A DNA stretch of 64,000 nt, taken from Streptomyces sp. R41 (GTDB taxonomy: Bacteria > Actinomycetota > Actinomycetes > Streptomycetales > Streptomycetaceae). The stretch is taken from assembly GCF_041053055.1 (NCBI RefSeq), contig NZ_CP163443.1:6245001-6309000 (forward strand), given 5' to 3'. Under the pieces are notes generated by a model, which had not been told where the DNA came from, searched no databases, and saw only the letters and a list, made by a program, of their open reading frames with translations. A program made the translations under genes and the position numbers. Positions 45,949 to 54,548 of the stretch are shown here, in pieces (within the stretch, counting starts at the first letter, position 1; the number at the start of each line of letters is the position of its first letter).

Positions 45949-47280
45949 TCAGCGCGGCAGTTGGAGGTACGGCTCCAGGGCGCGGATGCGGGTGATGTTG
46001 TCGGGGTGGGTGGTCAGGAGCTTGGCCAGGCCGCCCGGCTCCTTGAGCTTCTTGCCCTGCGCGGCGGCGTACGCCTTCGCGGCGTTCTCCTCGGCCTGGA
46101 AGTGGTGGAGCACCTGGACCATCTCGGTCGCGAAACCGAGGGCGGCGGCCTGCTGGTCGGCGCGCAGCTCGCCCAGGCGGCCCGCGTAGGCGAGCAGGTA
46201 GGGCGCGATCACGAGAGGGATGGTGATGTACCAGGCGACGAGGAAGCCCATCACCAGGAACGCCCCCATGAAGAGGATGAGAAACCCCGTCGCGGCCGCG
46301 GAGAAGACACTGGCGACGGCGATCGCGATCCTGGCGAGTCCCCGGGTCAGGGCCCAGGCGATCCGGCCCGGCAGCGAGTACCAGTAACCGAGCAGGCCTG
46401 CCCAGGCGTGACCGCCGACGTGGTGACCGAGTTCATGGGCGAGTACGGCGGCGAGGTTGCTGCTCGGGATCTTGTTGAGCGAGTACGTGGTGACCCCGAC
46501 GACGTGCCCGGCCACCGCGGACGCGTTCAGGTCGTCGCTGTTCTCCACCATCAGTTCGTACGTGTCCGCCTCGATGCCCGCGCGGGCGGTGACCTCGCGC
46601 CAGATCGGCTCCAGACGGGCGCGCTCCGTCGCCAGCGGTGCTCGCAGCTTGAAGGCGCGCCGGGCGAAGAGCAGCTCGGTGGGCCGGTGGAAGACGAGGG
46701 CCCCGGAGGCCAGCCAGGCCAGGACGACCAGCCAGCCCACGGCCGTGCCGAACATCGCCACGGCGACCGCCGCGACCACGGCGAGGCTCACCAGGAAGCT
46801 CGGGACCTGGGTCGCCAGCTGCCCTATGGCGGTGGCGTCGGCGCCGCGCTGGTGGGCCGCCACGTGCATGCGGCGGCCCTGGTGGCGGTAGTCGAGGTCG
46901 TCGGGGGCGACGGGCTGCTGCGGCACGAACGGGGCCGGCTGCGGGGGCTGGGCGGGGTACTGCTGCGCAGACGGGGCCGGGTGCCCCGGAGCGGTGCCCG
47001 GGTACGGGGCCGCGGCTCCGGGGTACTGCGGGGCCGCACCGGGATAGGCGGGTGGGGCCGCCGGGTACTGGGGCTGGGCGGGGGCGGGCTGCGGGTACGA
47101 AGGAGGCGTGGCGGTGGTCCCCGGGTACTGGGGCTCGGGGTACTGCGGCGGCGTGGGAGCGGCGGCGCCGGGGTACTGCGGCGGCGGCGTGGGAGCGGCG
47201 GCGCCCGGGTACTGGGGCGGGGGCGGGGCCGCGCCCGGGTACTGGGGTTCCGGATAGGCGGGGCCTGGTGGTTGGGACAA
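45949..47280 (-). CDS. M48-family membrane metallopeptidase with PQYPGAA repeats
   Basis: 443 residues from the TTG at 47278-47280, which has GAAGGAG eight bases upstream. Residues about 1-125 are a Pro/Tyr/Gln/Ala-rich repeat region (recurrent PQYPGAA). Two membrane segments follow (VPSFLVSLAVVAAVAVAMFG and VGWLVVLAWLASGALVF), then the zinc motif HELGHH (about 281-286), more membrane helices and a third-ligand region GELRADQQAAALG. HtpX/Ste24-type membrane protease fold. Last gene of the leftward five-gene operon starting at 52237, 24 bp after the Pycsar-effector-like gene. The substrate is unknown; membrane-protein quality control or stress protease is the usual family role. Confidence 0.85.
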   Translation of the reverse strand: MSQPPGPAYPEPQYPGAAPPPPQYPGAAAPTPPPQYPGAAAPTPPQYPEPQYPGTTATPPSYPQPAPAQPQYPAAPPAYPGAAPQYPGAAAPYPGTAPGHPAPSAQQYPAQPPQPAPFVPQQPVAPDDLDYRHQGRRMHVAAHQRGADATAIGQLATQVPSFLVSLAVVAAVAVAMFGTAVGWLVVLAWLASGALVFHRPTELLFARRAFKLRAPLATERARLEPIWREVTARAGIEADTYELMVENSDDLNASAVAGHVVGVTTYSLNKIPSSNLAAVLAHELGHHVGGHAWAGLLGYWYSLPGRIAWALTRGLARIAIAVASVFSAAATGFLILFMGAFLVMGFLVAWYITIPLVIAPYLLAYAGRLGELRADQQAAALGFATEMVQVLHHFQAEENAAKAYAAAQGKKLKEPGGLAKLLTTHPDNITRIRALEPYLQLPR

Positions 47281-47304
47281 GTGGGGCTCCTTCGGGTGGG
47301 GACG

Positions 47305-47817
47305 TCAGCCGATGAGCAGAGCGGTGGGCAGCAGCGCCGTGCCGGTGCAGAAGGCGATCAGACCGGTGCGGATCCACTGGTGCTTGCGGGCGGCGATACG
47401 GCTGGTCTCGGTGAGGGCCGCCGTGAGTCCGGCGGCGGGGTCGCGGTCGGTGTCGGCGAGCGCGGCGGCCAACTGGCCTTCGTGCACGGCCTGTTGGATG
47501 TCGCCGAAGTAGCACAGCGGCTGCCCCGGGGCCCAGGAGCCGCTGCGGTAGCGGGGGAGTACGGCGAGGAGCAGCGCGAACAGGGAGAGCGCCAGGGCGG
47601 CGGCCCCGGCCCACCACAGGGCGGTCCCGGCCCAGGAGAGCTCCCCCGGCGTCCAGTCCCGCCCGGCCAGCAGCCCGCTGAACACTCCCGCCGTCATCCC
47701 GAGCGCCGCCACGAGCACGGACGCCTTGCTGTCGGCCCGGGCGATCTCGCCCCGCAGCTCGGTGAGCAGCCGCTCGGCGGTTCGGGCGCCGGTCCGGGTG
47801 TCGGGGGTGGTGGTCAC
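47305..47817 (-). CDS. Pycsar-effector-like (DUF5706) membrane protein
   Basis: 170 residues from the GTG at 47815-47817, overlapping the upstream stop as GTGA. The N-terminal helix is LLTELRGEIARADSKASVLV; then two adjacent membrane segments (LVAALGMTAGVFSGLL and LWWAGAAALALSLFALLLAV), the YFGDIQQAVHEG motif, and TSRIAARKHQWIRTGLIAFC leading into a last membrane helix. This order (ADxKAS, membrane pair, YF.DI, KxxW) is that of the Pycsar effector TM family, in which a cyclic pyrimidine nucleotide triggers membrane damage. A class III cyclase-like gene lies three genes upstream in the same operon. Family call from motif memory, not a search. Confidence 0.7.
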   Translation of the reverse strand: MTTTPDTRTGARTAERLLTELRGEIARADSKASVLVAALGMTAGVFSGLLAGRDWTPGELSWAGTALWWAGAAALALSLFALLLAVLPRYRSGSWAPGQPLCYFGDIQQAVHEGQLAAALADTDRDPAAGLTAALTETSRIAARKHQWIRTGLIAFCTGTALLPTALLIG

Positions 47818-49226
47818 GCGGACCCCGCCTCGGGGGAGTCCTGCGACGGTACGCCGGAGTCTGCGGGCTCGGCGGCGCCGGGAGCCGGGGGTACGGCGGG
47901 AGCGGGGCCCGCGGCCGCGTAGGGCGGTGCGGGCTGGGTGTACGGGGCGGCCGGCGCCTGCGGCGAAGAGGGCCGGCCGTAGGGGGCGCCCGGTGTCTGT
48001 GGGGCGGGCGGCTGACCGTAGCGGTCGCCCGGCGTCTGCGGCTGACTGTACGGGCCGCCCGGTGCCTGCGAGGTGGGCGGCTGACCGTACGGGTCGCCCG
48101 GCGTCTGCGGCTGGTTGTAGGGGGCGGCCGCGTACGGCGCCGGTGGCTGGTACGGGGGCGCGGAGCCGTAGGGAGGCTGGGCCGGCGGTGGAGGCGGGGT
48201 CTGGCCGGGGTCCGGCGGCTGAGGCGGTACGTACGGCTGTCCGGGCGTCGTCCCCGGGGGCAGCGCGCCCTGCTCGGGCGCCGCCTGCTGCTGGATCAGG
48301 TCGTTGATCTTCGGCAGCATGGAGCGGGCGGACTCCGCCTTCTGGAAGTCCTCCAGCGAGTCCCCGGCGATCAGTTCCAACTCGCTCTTGATGAAGGACA
48401 GCTGCTCCTTCTGGATGGAGCCGACGACCAGCTGGGTGTCCTCGGGGTGCTGGGCGAGATGCACCGCCCAGGCGCCCACACCGCCGTGCTGGAGGTGGTA
48501 CTGGTAGAAGTTGATCTTCTCCGTCATCAGCTGCTGGTTCTGCTGCTGGCGCAGGACTTCCAGTTCGTGCTGCTGCCGCGCCTGGCGCAGCCGGAACTCG
48601 TGCTCGGGGTCGAGCATTTCGGACTCGTAGCGCAGGCTCCGCTGCCGCCGCCGGTGCGCGATCGCCTCGTCGTCTAGGCGAAGCCGTACGACACACGTCA
48701 CGGCGAGGCCGATGCCCGCCGCGAAACCACCCGTCTCCACGGCCTGTTGGACCGCGTGCTCGGCGGACGGGCTGTCCTCGATGGAGAAGCGGCGGCTGAC
48801 CGGCCGCGCGAACTGGTGGAGTTCGCGGGTCAGCCGGGTGGGCACATCACGCTCGCCGCTCGCCACGTACGCGATCGGATCGGCGACCCGCCAGGTCAGA
48901 TCGGCGGTGGCGCCGAAGGAGAACGCGTCGTCGTCGCTGGGCAGCTCCAGGTCCAGCTGCACCGGGTGGCTGCCCATGTCCACCTCGTACACGGAGGTGT
49001 AGCGACGGGTCGCCGCGTCCGAGCGGCTCGGGCGGTGCGGCGGGATGTAGACGTCGTACGAGCCCTTGGCGGTGACGAAGACCAGCGCGTGGTCGATCGC
49101 GGTGACCGGCCGTCTGGCGGTGTAGTCGAAGCGGGCGATCGGCCGCACGGTGAGCACCGGGTCGATCAGCGCGCTGTGCCGGTTGGCGTCCTGCTGCCAC
49201 TCCGGCTGACGGCGGAACTCCGCCAT
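47814..49226 (-). CDS. SPFH/band-7-like protein with proline-rich C-terminus
   Basis: 470 residues from the ATG at 49224-49226. Residues about 1-200 resemble an SPFH/PHB domain without an N-terminal membrane anchor (DHALVFVTAKGSYDVYIPPH, YEVDMGSHPVQLDLELPSDD, ADLTWRVADPIAYVASGE, VTCVVRLRLDDEAIAHRRR). A coiled coil follows (RQARQQHELEVLRQQQNQQL), then a helical domain. From about residue 330 it is a Pro/Tyr/Gln/Gly-rich tail with repeated YGQPP/PGxPYxQP units. SPFH proteins form membrane-associated oligomeric scaffolds. It starts 3 bp after the P-loop protein stop and overlaps the effector-like gene. Confidence 0.72.
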   Translation of the reverse strand: MAEFRRQPEWQQDANRHSALIDPVLTVRPIARFDYTARRPVTAIDHALVFVTAKGSYDVYIPPHRPSRSDAATRRYTSVYEVDMGSHPVQLDLELPSDDDAFSFGATADLTWRVADPIAYVASGERDVPTRLTRELHQFARPVSRRFSIEDSPSAEHAVQQAVETGGFAAGIGLAVTCVVRLRLDDEAIAHRRRQRSLRYESEMLDPEHEFRLRQARQQHELEVLRQQQNQQLMTEKINFYQYHLQHGGVGAWAVHLAQHPEDTQLVVGSIQKEQLSFIKSELELIAGDSLEDFQKAESARSMLPKINDLIQQQAAPEQGALPPGTTPGQPYVPPQPPDPGQTPPPPPAQPPYGSAPPYQPPAPYAAAPYNQPQTPGDPYGQPPTSQAPGGPYSQPQTPGDRYGQPPAPQTPGAPYGRPSSPQAPAAPYTQPAPPYAAAGPAPAVPPAPGAAEPADSGVPSQDSPEAGSA

Positions 49227-49229
49227 GGT

Positions 49230-51362
49230 TCAACTCCTCGATGGATCTGTGGTGGAGGGGGTCAGTACGCCGATCAGTCGATCGGCGATCGGTGGGCGCG
49301 GGCCGCCGTCGGGGGCGGGCAGATTGAGCAGCTCGTGGCTGAGGCGCTTGTGGTCGTCGGCCGTCACGACCAGCGCGGGGAGCAGATACTCCAGGGCCTG
49401 CGCCGTGTCCGCGCGGTGCTCGGCCATGTACACCCAGGTGTGCAGGGCGCTGAGGGCGCCGCGGGTGTGCGCGCGGTCGCCGAGCGCGGTGCGCCAGAGG
49501 GTGGCGAGATCGCGGGCCGAGTCCGGCTCGTACATGCCCGTGGTGGCGTACCACTCGACCAGGGCGTCCTCCTCGTCGTTGTCGCAGGCGCGGACGAACG
49601 CGGCCAGCGCCAGCGCGCGGACCGAGGCCGTGTCGTGGTGAAGCAGACGCACCAGCTCGGAGAGCATTTCGCCGCGCCGGGCCCCGACCGAGAGCAGCAG
49701 GGCCGTGGACTCGATCAGGTTGTTCGCCTCGGCCGGACTGCTGCCCCCGGCACGGGCGCGGGCGGCGAGCGCGCTCAGCGCGGGGCCCGCCAGGTCGGGG
49801 CGGAGCGGTGTGAGCAGCCCGAAGGCGCGGATGGCGGTCCAGCGGCGGGCCCAGTGGGAGTCCGTGCACCACTGGGTGAGCAGGCGCAGCACGACGGGCG
49901 CGTCGAGGAGCTGGGCGAGCGTGAGCGTGTTCGCGGCGGTGACGCGGGGGCCGAAGGACTTCGAGACGGCCCAGCCGTCGATCAGCAGCGCCACCGCCGA
50001 GGGCAGGTCGGCGCGCGCGAGCAGCGCGGTGGCCGCGGCGGCCCGGGTCCGTACGACCGGGCGGCCGTCGCGGGCCAGCTCCTTCAGCCAGGCGACCAGC
50101 GCGGGCCGGGCAGACGGATGGCCCGTCCACACCTCGGTGAGCAGGACGCCCGGGGTGTTCTCCTTGCGGAAGTACGCCGTGAACTGTGGCACCGAGCCCC
50201 ATTCGGTCGCCTCGTCCCGGACCTCTCCCCCGGCCCGCGCGCGCTCCAGGCGGGTCTCGGCGGCGAGCCCGAACACCGGGATCTCCGGGGGCTGTTCGGG
50301 ATGCTGCAGCCGCTGGAAGTGCACGAACAGCTTGTCGGCGAGCTCGGCGGCGAGGACGTACGGCGCCTGGTCGAAGACGGCGAGCGAGATGAGGAACGCC
50401 TTGTCCCGCAGGGTGGCTTCGGGGTCGCTCAGCCACTCCCGGCACTGCTGCTCGACCGCGGCCTGCCCGAAGTCCGCGAGCCGCGCCGCCGCTTCCTCGC
50501 TGCCGTCGTAGCCGGCCACTTCCGCGGCGAACTTGGCGGCCTCGGCGGGCCGGTGGGCCCCACGCAAGAGGAAGTCCCGTACGGGGCCCAGGGAAAGGAG
50601 GCCCTCGATGTCCTCGCCGCGCCGGTGGTCGGACAGATGCGCGCGCAGCACGGCGGCCGGCTCCGGCGGCTCCCACCGGGATGGAGTGGCCCCCAGCAGG
50701 AACGGGGAGTTCTCGATGGTCACCACCAGATACCCGTCGACCTTCTTGAGCTGGTCGCGGGCCGCGTGCAGATGGGGATCCCGCAGCGGCCGGTTGCGGG
50801 TCAGCGGCAGATCGCGCAGGACATGGCCGCCGGGCGCGGCGAGCTGGGCGGCGAGGGCCGCGGGGCTCGTCTCCGAGGAGAGGGCGTGCACGGCGGGGAC
50901 ACCGAGGCGGTGCAGGAGCATGAGCGCGGCGGCGTTGCGGCCGGTGGCGTGGGCGCCCGCGAGGACGAGGACGCGTTCCTCGCGCAGGCGTGCCAGGGCG
51001 GAGGCGAAGACGGGGCCCTCGACGAAGACCGCGGACAGCGCCTCGAGGTCCGCCCGCGGGATCTCCCCGGACGCGTACGCCGCCGAGGCCGCCGCCGCTG
51101 TGTGGTGGTGGATCTCCGTCTTGCCGCCCATGAACACATCACGGGCTACGCCGCCGGACACGCCGTGCTGGGCGCCGCCGACCAGGCTGCCGCCGAACGA
51201 CGCGGCCTCGCTGAAGATGAACCCCGGGGTGTGCGCGACGAGTTCGCGCTGCGCGGCCCGGGCCTCCTGGGTCCGCTCCTGCTCCTCGTCCTCGGCGGCC
51301 GGGTGCGGTTCTCGCTGCGGTACGTCGTCGGGGGCCGGCCCCGGCGATGGGGGCACCGTCAC
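49230..51362 (-). CDS. degenerate P-loop protein with helical repeats and N-terminal QHGVSGG motif
   Basis: 710 residues from the ATG 51360-51362, overlapping the cyclase-like stop by 4 bp. Residues about 48-87 carry SFGGSLVGGAQHGVSGG then DVFMGGKTEIHHH, nearly repeating the C-terminus of the preceding gene product. Residues 131-150 (VLVLAGAHATGRNAAALMLL) form a P-loop-like segment with R and N in place of the usual K and T/S, so ATP binding is doubtful. From about 230 to the end it is all helical, with ARM/HEAT-like hairpins (RPVVRTRAAAATALLARADL and similar). This resembles STAND-type or conflict-system proteins with an N-terminal adaptor motif; function not known. Confidence 0.65.
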   Translation of the reverse strand: MTVPPSPGPAPDDVPQREPHPAAEDEEQERTQEARAAQRELVAHTPGFIFSEAASFGGSLVGGAQHGVSGGVARDVFMGGKTEIHHHTAAAASAAYASGEIPRADLEALSAVFVEGPVFASALARLREERVLVLAGAHATGRNAAALMLLHRLGVPAVHALSSETSPAALAAQLAAPGGHVLRDLPLTRNRPLRDPHLHAARDQLKKVDGYLVVTIENSPFLLGATPSRWEPPEPAAVLRAHLSDHRRGEDIEGLLSLGPVRDFLLRGAHRPAEAAKFAAEVAGYDGSEEAAARLADFGQAAVEQQCREWLSDPEATLRDKAFLISLAVFDQAPYVLAAELADKLFVHFQRLQHPEQPPEIPVFGLAAETRLERARAGGEVRDEATEWGSVPQFTAYFRKENTPGVLLTEVWTGHPSARPALVAWLKELARDGRPVVRTRAAAATALLARADLPSAVALLIDGWAVSKSFGPRVTAANTLTLAQLLDAPVVLRLLTQWCTDSHWARRWTAIRAFGLLTPLRPDLAGPALSALAARARAGGSSPAEANNLIESTALLLSVGARRGEMLSELVRLLHHDTASVRALALAAFVRACDNDEEDALVEWYATTGMYEPDSARDLATLWRTALGDRAHTRGALSALHTWVYMAEHRADTAQALEYLLPALVVTADDHKRLSHELLNLPAPDGGPRPPIADRLIGVLTPSTTDPSRS

Positions 51363-52237
51363 GCCGACTCACCCCCGGACCCGCCCAGGTGGACGTCGCC
51401 GGTGACCCGGCCGCCGGAGACGCCGTGCTGGTCGCCGCCGACGAGGCTGCCGCCGAAGCTGGGGGAGCCGCCGTTGAAGTTGAAGACGACGCCGCCGGGC
51501 GGGGTGGCGAGACGGGCAGGGGCGGCGGGGTCGGCGGGCTTGCCCGACCCCGCCGCTGGCGCCGCCCCCGGCGCCGGGCTCTCCCCCGAGTCGCCCGGCG
51601 CCGGGGTTCCCCCCTTTTCACTGTGGTCGTCGGTGCCCTGCTTCTCACCGTGGTCCTCGGTGCCCTGCGGTACCGGGCCGTGCAGCCAGGCCCGCAAGGG
51701 TCCGTTCTTGCTGTCCACCGTCACCGGGTGGAAGTCCTCCGCCGGGATGCCGGGGTGGCTGTGGCGGACGATCCCCGTGTGCACGCCCTCCGAGACGCAC
51801 AGGGCGAAGTCGTTCGCCCGCTCGCGCAGCGCCGCGCGCAGGAGCTGGGCGTCGAGGAGGCGGCAGGCGTGGTTCAGGTCCGAGCCGACCCAGCCGTCGT
51901 GGTCGTCCACGGCGACGTATCCCGTGGCGACCACGCCCCGCAGCCGGATCTGGGCGGAGCTGGAGGCCATGCGGTTGATCGCCCGGAGCTGGGCGGGGAC
52001 CTCGGTGAGCAGGGCGCGCAGGAGTGCGGTGACCGAGGCGTTGGCGTCGATCAGCTCCATCACGGAGTCGCCGCGGTCCGCGCGGAGGCGGAGGCGCTCG
52101 TCGATGCCGGCGGTTTCCAGCGCGCGGTCGGTGATGTCGTACAACATGCGCCGCAGATAGGCCTGCTCGACGTCGTCCCGGTCGCTGTACTTCTCGATGT
52201 CGAGCAGGAGGATCGTCCGGCTCACGGGGTCGGTCAT
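51359..52237 (-). CDS. class III nucleotidyl cyclase-like protein with C-terminal QHGVSGG motif
   Basis: 292 residues from the ATG at 52235-52237; upstream in-frame sequence lacks a start signal. The cyclase homology domain keeps the key residues: metal Asp13 in TILLLDIEKYSD, second Asp57 in LRADRGDSVMELID, and the transition-state Asn122/Arg126 in GSDLNHACRLLDA. A Pro/Asp/Glu-rich linker (about 195-250) follows, then the C-terminal SFGGSLVGGDQHGVSGG and VTGDVHLGG, matching the N-terminus of the next gene product. First gene of the five-gene operon. A cyclic-nucleotide product is plausible; its base is unknown. Confidence 0.72.
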   Translation of the reverse strand: MTDPVSRTILLLDIEKYSDRDDVEQAYLRRMLYDITDRALETAGIDERLRLRADRGDSVMELIDANASVTALLRALLTEVPAQLRAINRMASSSAQIRLRGVVATGYVAVDDHDGWVGSDLNHACRLLDAQLLRAALRERANDFALCVSEGVHTGIVRHSHPGIPAEDFHPVTVDSKNGPLRAWLHGPVPQGTEDHGEKQGTDDHSEKGGTPAPGDSGESPAPGAAPAAGSGKPADPAAPARLATPPGGVVFNFNGGSPSFGGSLVGGDQHGVSGGRVTGDVHLGGSGGESA

Positions 52238-52440
52238 GGTCGCCTGGTCGCCTTTCGGTGGGGGCCTTGCCTGGCAAGCAGGTTGGCGGTCCCGGCGGGC
52301 GGGGTGTGAGGGCGGATGACCCACTTCAACTGTGACCGTGTGCACAGAAGGCGGGTTTCGCCCCCTCCGCCCCTGCCCATTCCCGCACCTGGGGGCCTTC
52401 GCCCCCAGACCCCCTGAGTTGTTCTTTCGGTGCGGGCCGG

Positions 52441-52482
52441 TGGGCTTGTCGCGCAGTTCCCCGCGCCCCTTACGGGGCGCGG
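52441..52482. repeat. Streptomyces intergenic repeat with terminator hairpin
   Basis: The sequence GCTTGTCGCGCAGTTCCCCG followed by CCGCGCCCC-TTAC-GGGGCGCGG is a form I recognise as widespread between Streptomyces genes. The 9-bp stem (52461-52469/52474-52482) lies just past the leftward Crp gene stop (52493) and likely terminates it, leaving the five-gene operon with its own promoter in the remaining 200 bp. Confidence 0.6.
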
Positions 52483-52492
52483 CCCCCAGCCC

Positions 52493-53209
52493 TCAGCCCC
52501 CCGCCCCCTCCGCCCGAGCAATCCGCCGTAGTACATCCATCCGCACGATCACCATCGCCCGCCGGCCCGTCACCACGGCCCCGCGCTCCCGGAGCTCCTT
52601 CAGCAGTCGCTGGACCATTTCCCGGGAGGCGCCGACGGAGCCCGCGAGTTCCTGCTTGCTCAAGGGGACCGACAGCTCGATGCCCTCCTGCGTACGGCGG
52701 CCATTGGTGCGGGCGAGATCGAGGAGGAGGGCCGCGAAGCGTTCGCGGACGCTCATGGAGGCGAATTCCAGGCGGCGGCGGTCGGCCGCGCGGGTGCGGT
52801 CGGAGGTGAGGCCGAGGAGGGCGAAGGAGACGGCGGGGGAGCGGGCCAGGAAGTCGGTGAAGTGCTCGCGGACGACCGCGACGGTGCGGACCGGTTCCAG
52901 GGCTGTCACGGTCGCCGAGCGTGGGCGGCCGGTCAGGGCAGCCGACTCGCCGATGATGTCGCCGGGGCCGCGCAGCGCGAGCAGCGCCTCGTAGCCGTTG
53001 GCTGCGGCCGCGGTCACCTTCGTCCAGCCGTGCGTGACGATCAGGACGTGCGAGGACGGCTCGCTCTGGTGCAGGAGCACCATGCGGGGGGCGAAGGACA
53101 GCTCGTGGCCGAGGGACAGCAGCGCGGAGCGGTCCGCGCTCTCCAGCCGGGCCAGGAACGGCACCCGGTCGTCCAGCCCCTCGTCACCGGGTAAATGCGC
53201 GCCCGTCAT
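52493..53209 (-). CDS. Crp/Fnr-family transcription regulator
   Basis: 238 residues from the ATG at 53207-53209. The N-terminal cyclic-nucleotide-binding fold (FLARLESADRSALLSLGHEL, GDIIGESAALTGRPRSATVT with the phosphate-cassette position GESAALTGRPRSA) leads into the dimer helix and a C-terminal HTH_Crp (LSKQELAGSVGASREMVQRL, LKELRERGAVV). The cassette is close to the cAMP-type RxSA. Located 256 bp upstream of the cyclase-like gene in the same direction, so it could sense the product of that operon; this is inference. Divergent from rpsL. Confidence 0.85.
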   Translation of the reverse strand: MTGAHLPGDEGLDDRVPFLARLESADRSALLSLGHELSFAPRMVLLHQSEPSSHVLIVTHGWTKVTAAAANGYEALLALRGPGDIIGESAALTGRPRSATVTALEPVRTVAVVREHFTDFLARSPAVSFALLGLTSDRTRAADRRRLEFASMSVRERFAALLLDLARTNGRRTQEGIELSVPLSKQELAGSVGASREMVQRLLKELRERGAVVTGRRAMVIVRMDVLRRIARAEGAGG

Positions 53210-53442
53210 GAATCCCCCGTCCCCCGATGTCCCCGATCGGCGCCACGGCCGATGCAGCACAGCGACCGATCAACGTACTCAACCGGTGATTGCCACGGGC
53301 ACCGAACCATCGAGAAATCGCAGAGAATCACCGACATTCACAGGTTGTTGACGACAAGGGCCGGGAACGCCCCCGGAGAGCCCTGAAGAGCCCCCAGAAG
53401 AAGCGTGACAAGTCCGGCGTGTCGGGCCCCACGGCATTTGTT

Positions 53443-53471
53443 TTGACCGAAGTCCTTGAGGTAGGTACGCT
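53443..53471 (+). promoter_or_regulatory. rpsL operon promoter
   Basis: TTGACC (53443-53448), 17 bp, TACGCT (53466-53471): a strong HrdB-type promoter. The start near 53478 gives a leader of about 185 nt before the rpsL GTG. The divergent region from 53210 otherwise holds no gene. Confidence 0.8.
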
Positions 53472-53664
53472 CAGACCTTGTGCCTGGGGTGTGCCCTGGC
53501 TCCCGTGCGTGCCTTCAAACCGCAAGCGGAGCCGTAACTGGCCGCCGTAATCTGCGCCCTTTTCGCCTCGCGGCGGGAGTCTGCAGCTTCGACACACCCG
53601 ACCGCGTGGGTCGGCGATGTTCCAGGTTAGCTTCACCATTCGGCACACAGAAACCGGAGAAGTA

Positions 53665-54036
53665 GTGCCTACGATCCAGCAGCTGGTCCGGAAGGGCCGG
53701 CAGGACAAGGTCGAGAAGAACAAGACGCCCGCACTCGAGGGTTCCCCTCAGCGTCGCGGCGTCTGCACGCGTGTGTTCACGACCACCCCGAAGAAGCCGA
53801 ACTCGGCCCTGCGTAAGGTCGCGCGTGTGCGTCTGACCAGCGGGATCGAGGTCACCGCTTACATTCCGGGTGAGGGACACAACCTGCAGGAGCACTCCAT
53901 CGTGCTCGTGCGCGGCGGCCGTGTGAAGGACCTGCCGGGTGTTCGCTACAAGATCATCCGTGGTTCGCTCGACACCCAGGGTGTCAAGAACCGCAAGCAG
54001 GCCCGCAGCCGCTACGGCGCCAAGAAGGAGAAGTAA
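53665..54036 (+). CDS. rpsL: 30S ribosomal protein S12
   Basis: 123 residues from the GTG 53665, with GGAGAAG upstream. S12 signature [20 protein letters not shown], with wild-type Lys at the streptomycin-relevant KKPNS, then [20 protein letters not shown] and [20 protein letters not shown] with the normal PGVRY loop. First gene of rpsL-rpsG-fusA-tuf; the next start lies two bases after its stop. Confidence 0.97.
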   Translation: MPTIQQLVRKGRQDKVEKNKTPALEGSPQRRGVCTRVFTTTPKKPNSALRKVARVRLTSGIEVTAYIPGEGHNLQEHSIVLVRGGRVKDLPGVRYKIIRGSLDTQGVKNRKQARSRYGAKKEK

Positions 54037-54038
54037 GA

Positions 54039-54509
54039 ATGCCTCGTAAGGGCCCCGCCCCGAAGCGCCCGGTCATCATCGACCCGGTCTACGGTTCTCC
54101 TCTTGTCACGTCGCTCATCAACAAGGTGCTGCTGAACGGCAAGCGCTCCACCGCCGAGCGCATCGTCTACGGCGCCATGGAGGGCCTGCGCGAGAAGACC
54201 GGCAACGACCCGGTCATCACGCTGAAGCGCGCTCTCGAGAACATCAAGCCGACCCTCGAGGTCAAGTCCCGCCGTGTCGGTGGCGCCACCTACCAGGTGC
54301 CGGTCGAGGTCAAGCCCGGCCGCGCCAACACCCTGGCGCTGCGCTGGCTGGTCGGTTACTCCCGCGCCCGTCGCGAGAAGACCATGACCGAGCGTCTGCT
54401 CAACGAGCTTCTCGACGCCTCGAACGGCCTCGGCGCGGCCGTGAAGAAGCGCGAGGACACCCACAAGATGGCCGAGTCCAACAAGGCCTTCGCGCACTAC
54501 CGCTGGTAG
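54039..54509 (+). CDS. rpsG: 30S ribosomal protein S7
   Basis: 156 residues from the ATG 54039. [20 protein letters not shown], then [20 protein letters not shown] and [20 protein letters not shown], the S7 RNA-binding pattern. It binds the 3' major domain of 16S rRNA and nucleates 30S head assembly. It follows rpsL by 2 bp and leads into fusA after 39 bp. Confidence 0.97.
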   Translation: MPRKGPAPKRPVIIDPVYGSPLVTSLINKVLLNGKRSTAERIVYGAMEGLREKTGNDPVITLKRALENIKPTLEVKSRRVGGATYQVPVEVKPGRANTLALRWLVGYSRARREKTMTERLLNELLDASNGLGAAVKKREDTHKMAESNKAFAHYRW

Positions 54510-54548
54510 TCGCTACCCCCATCGAGACCGAGAGAAGACTGAAGCCTT

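Noticed and set aside
53665..54036. Streptomycin-resistance allele in rpsL
   Set aside because: Lys in TPKKPNS and the PGVRY loop are wild type.
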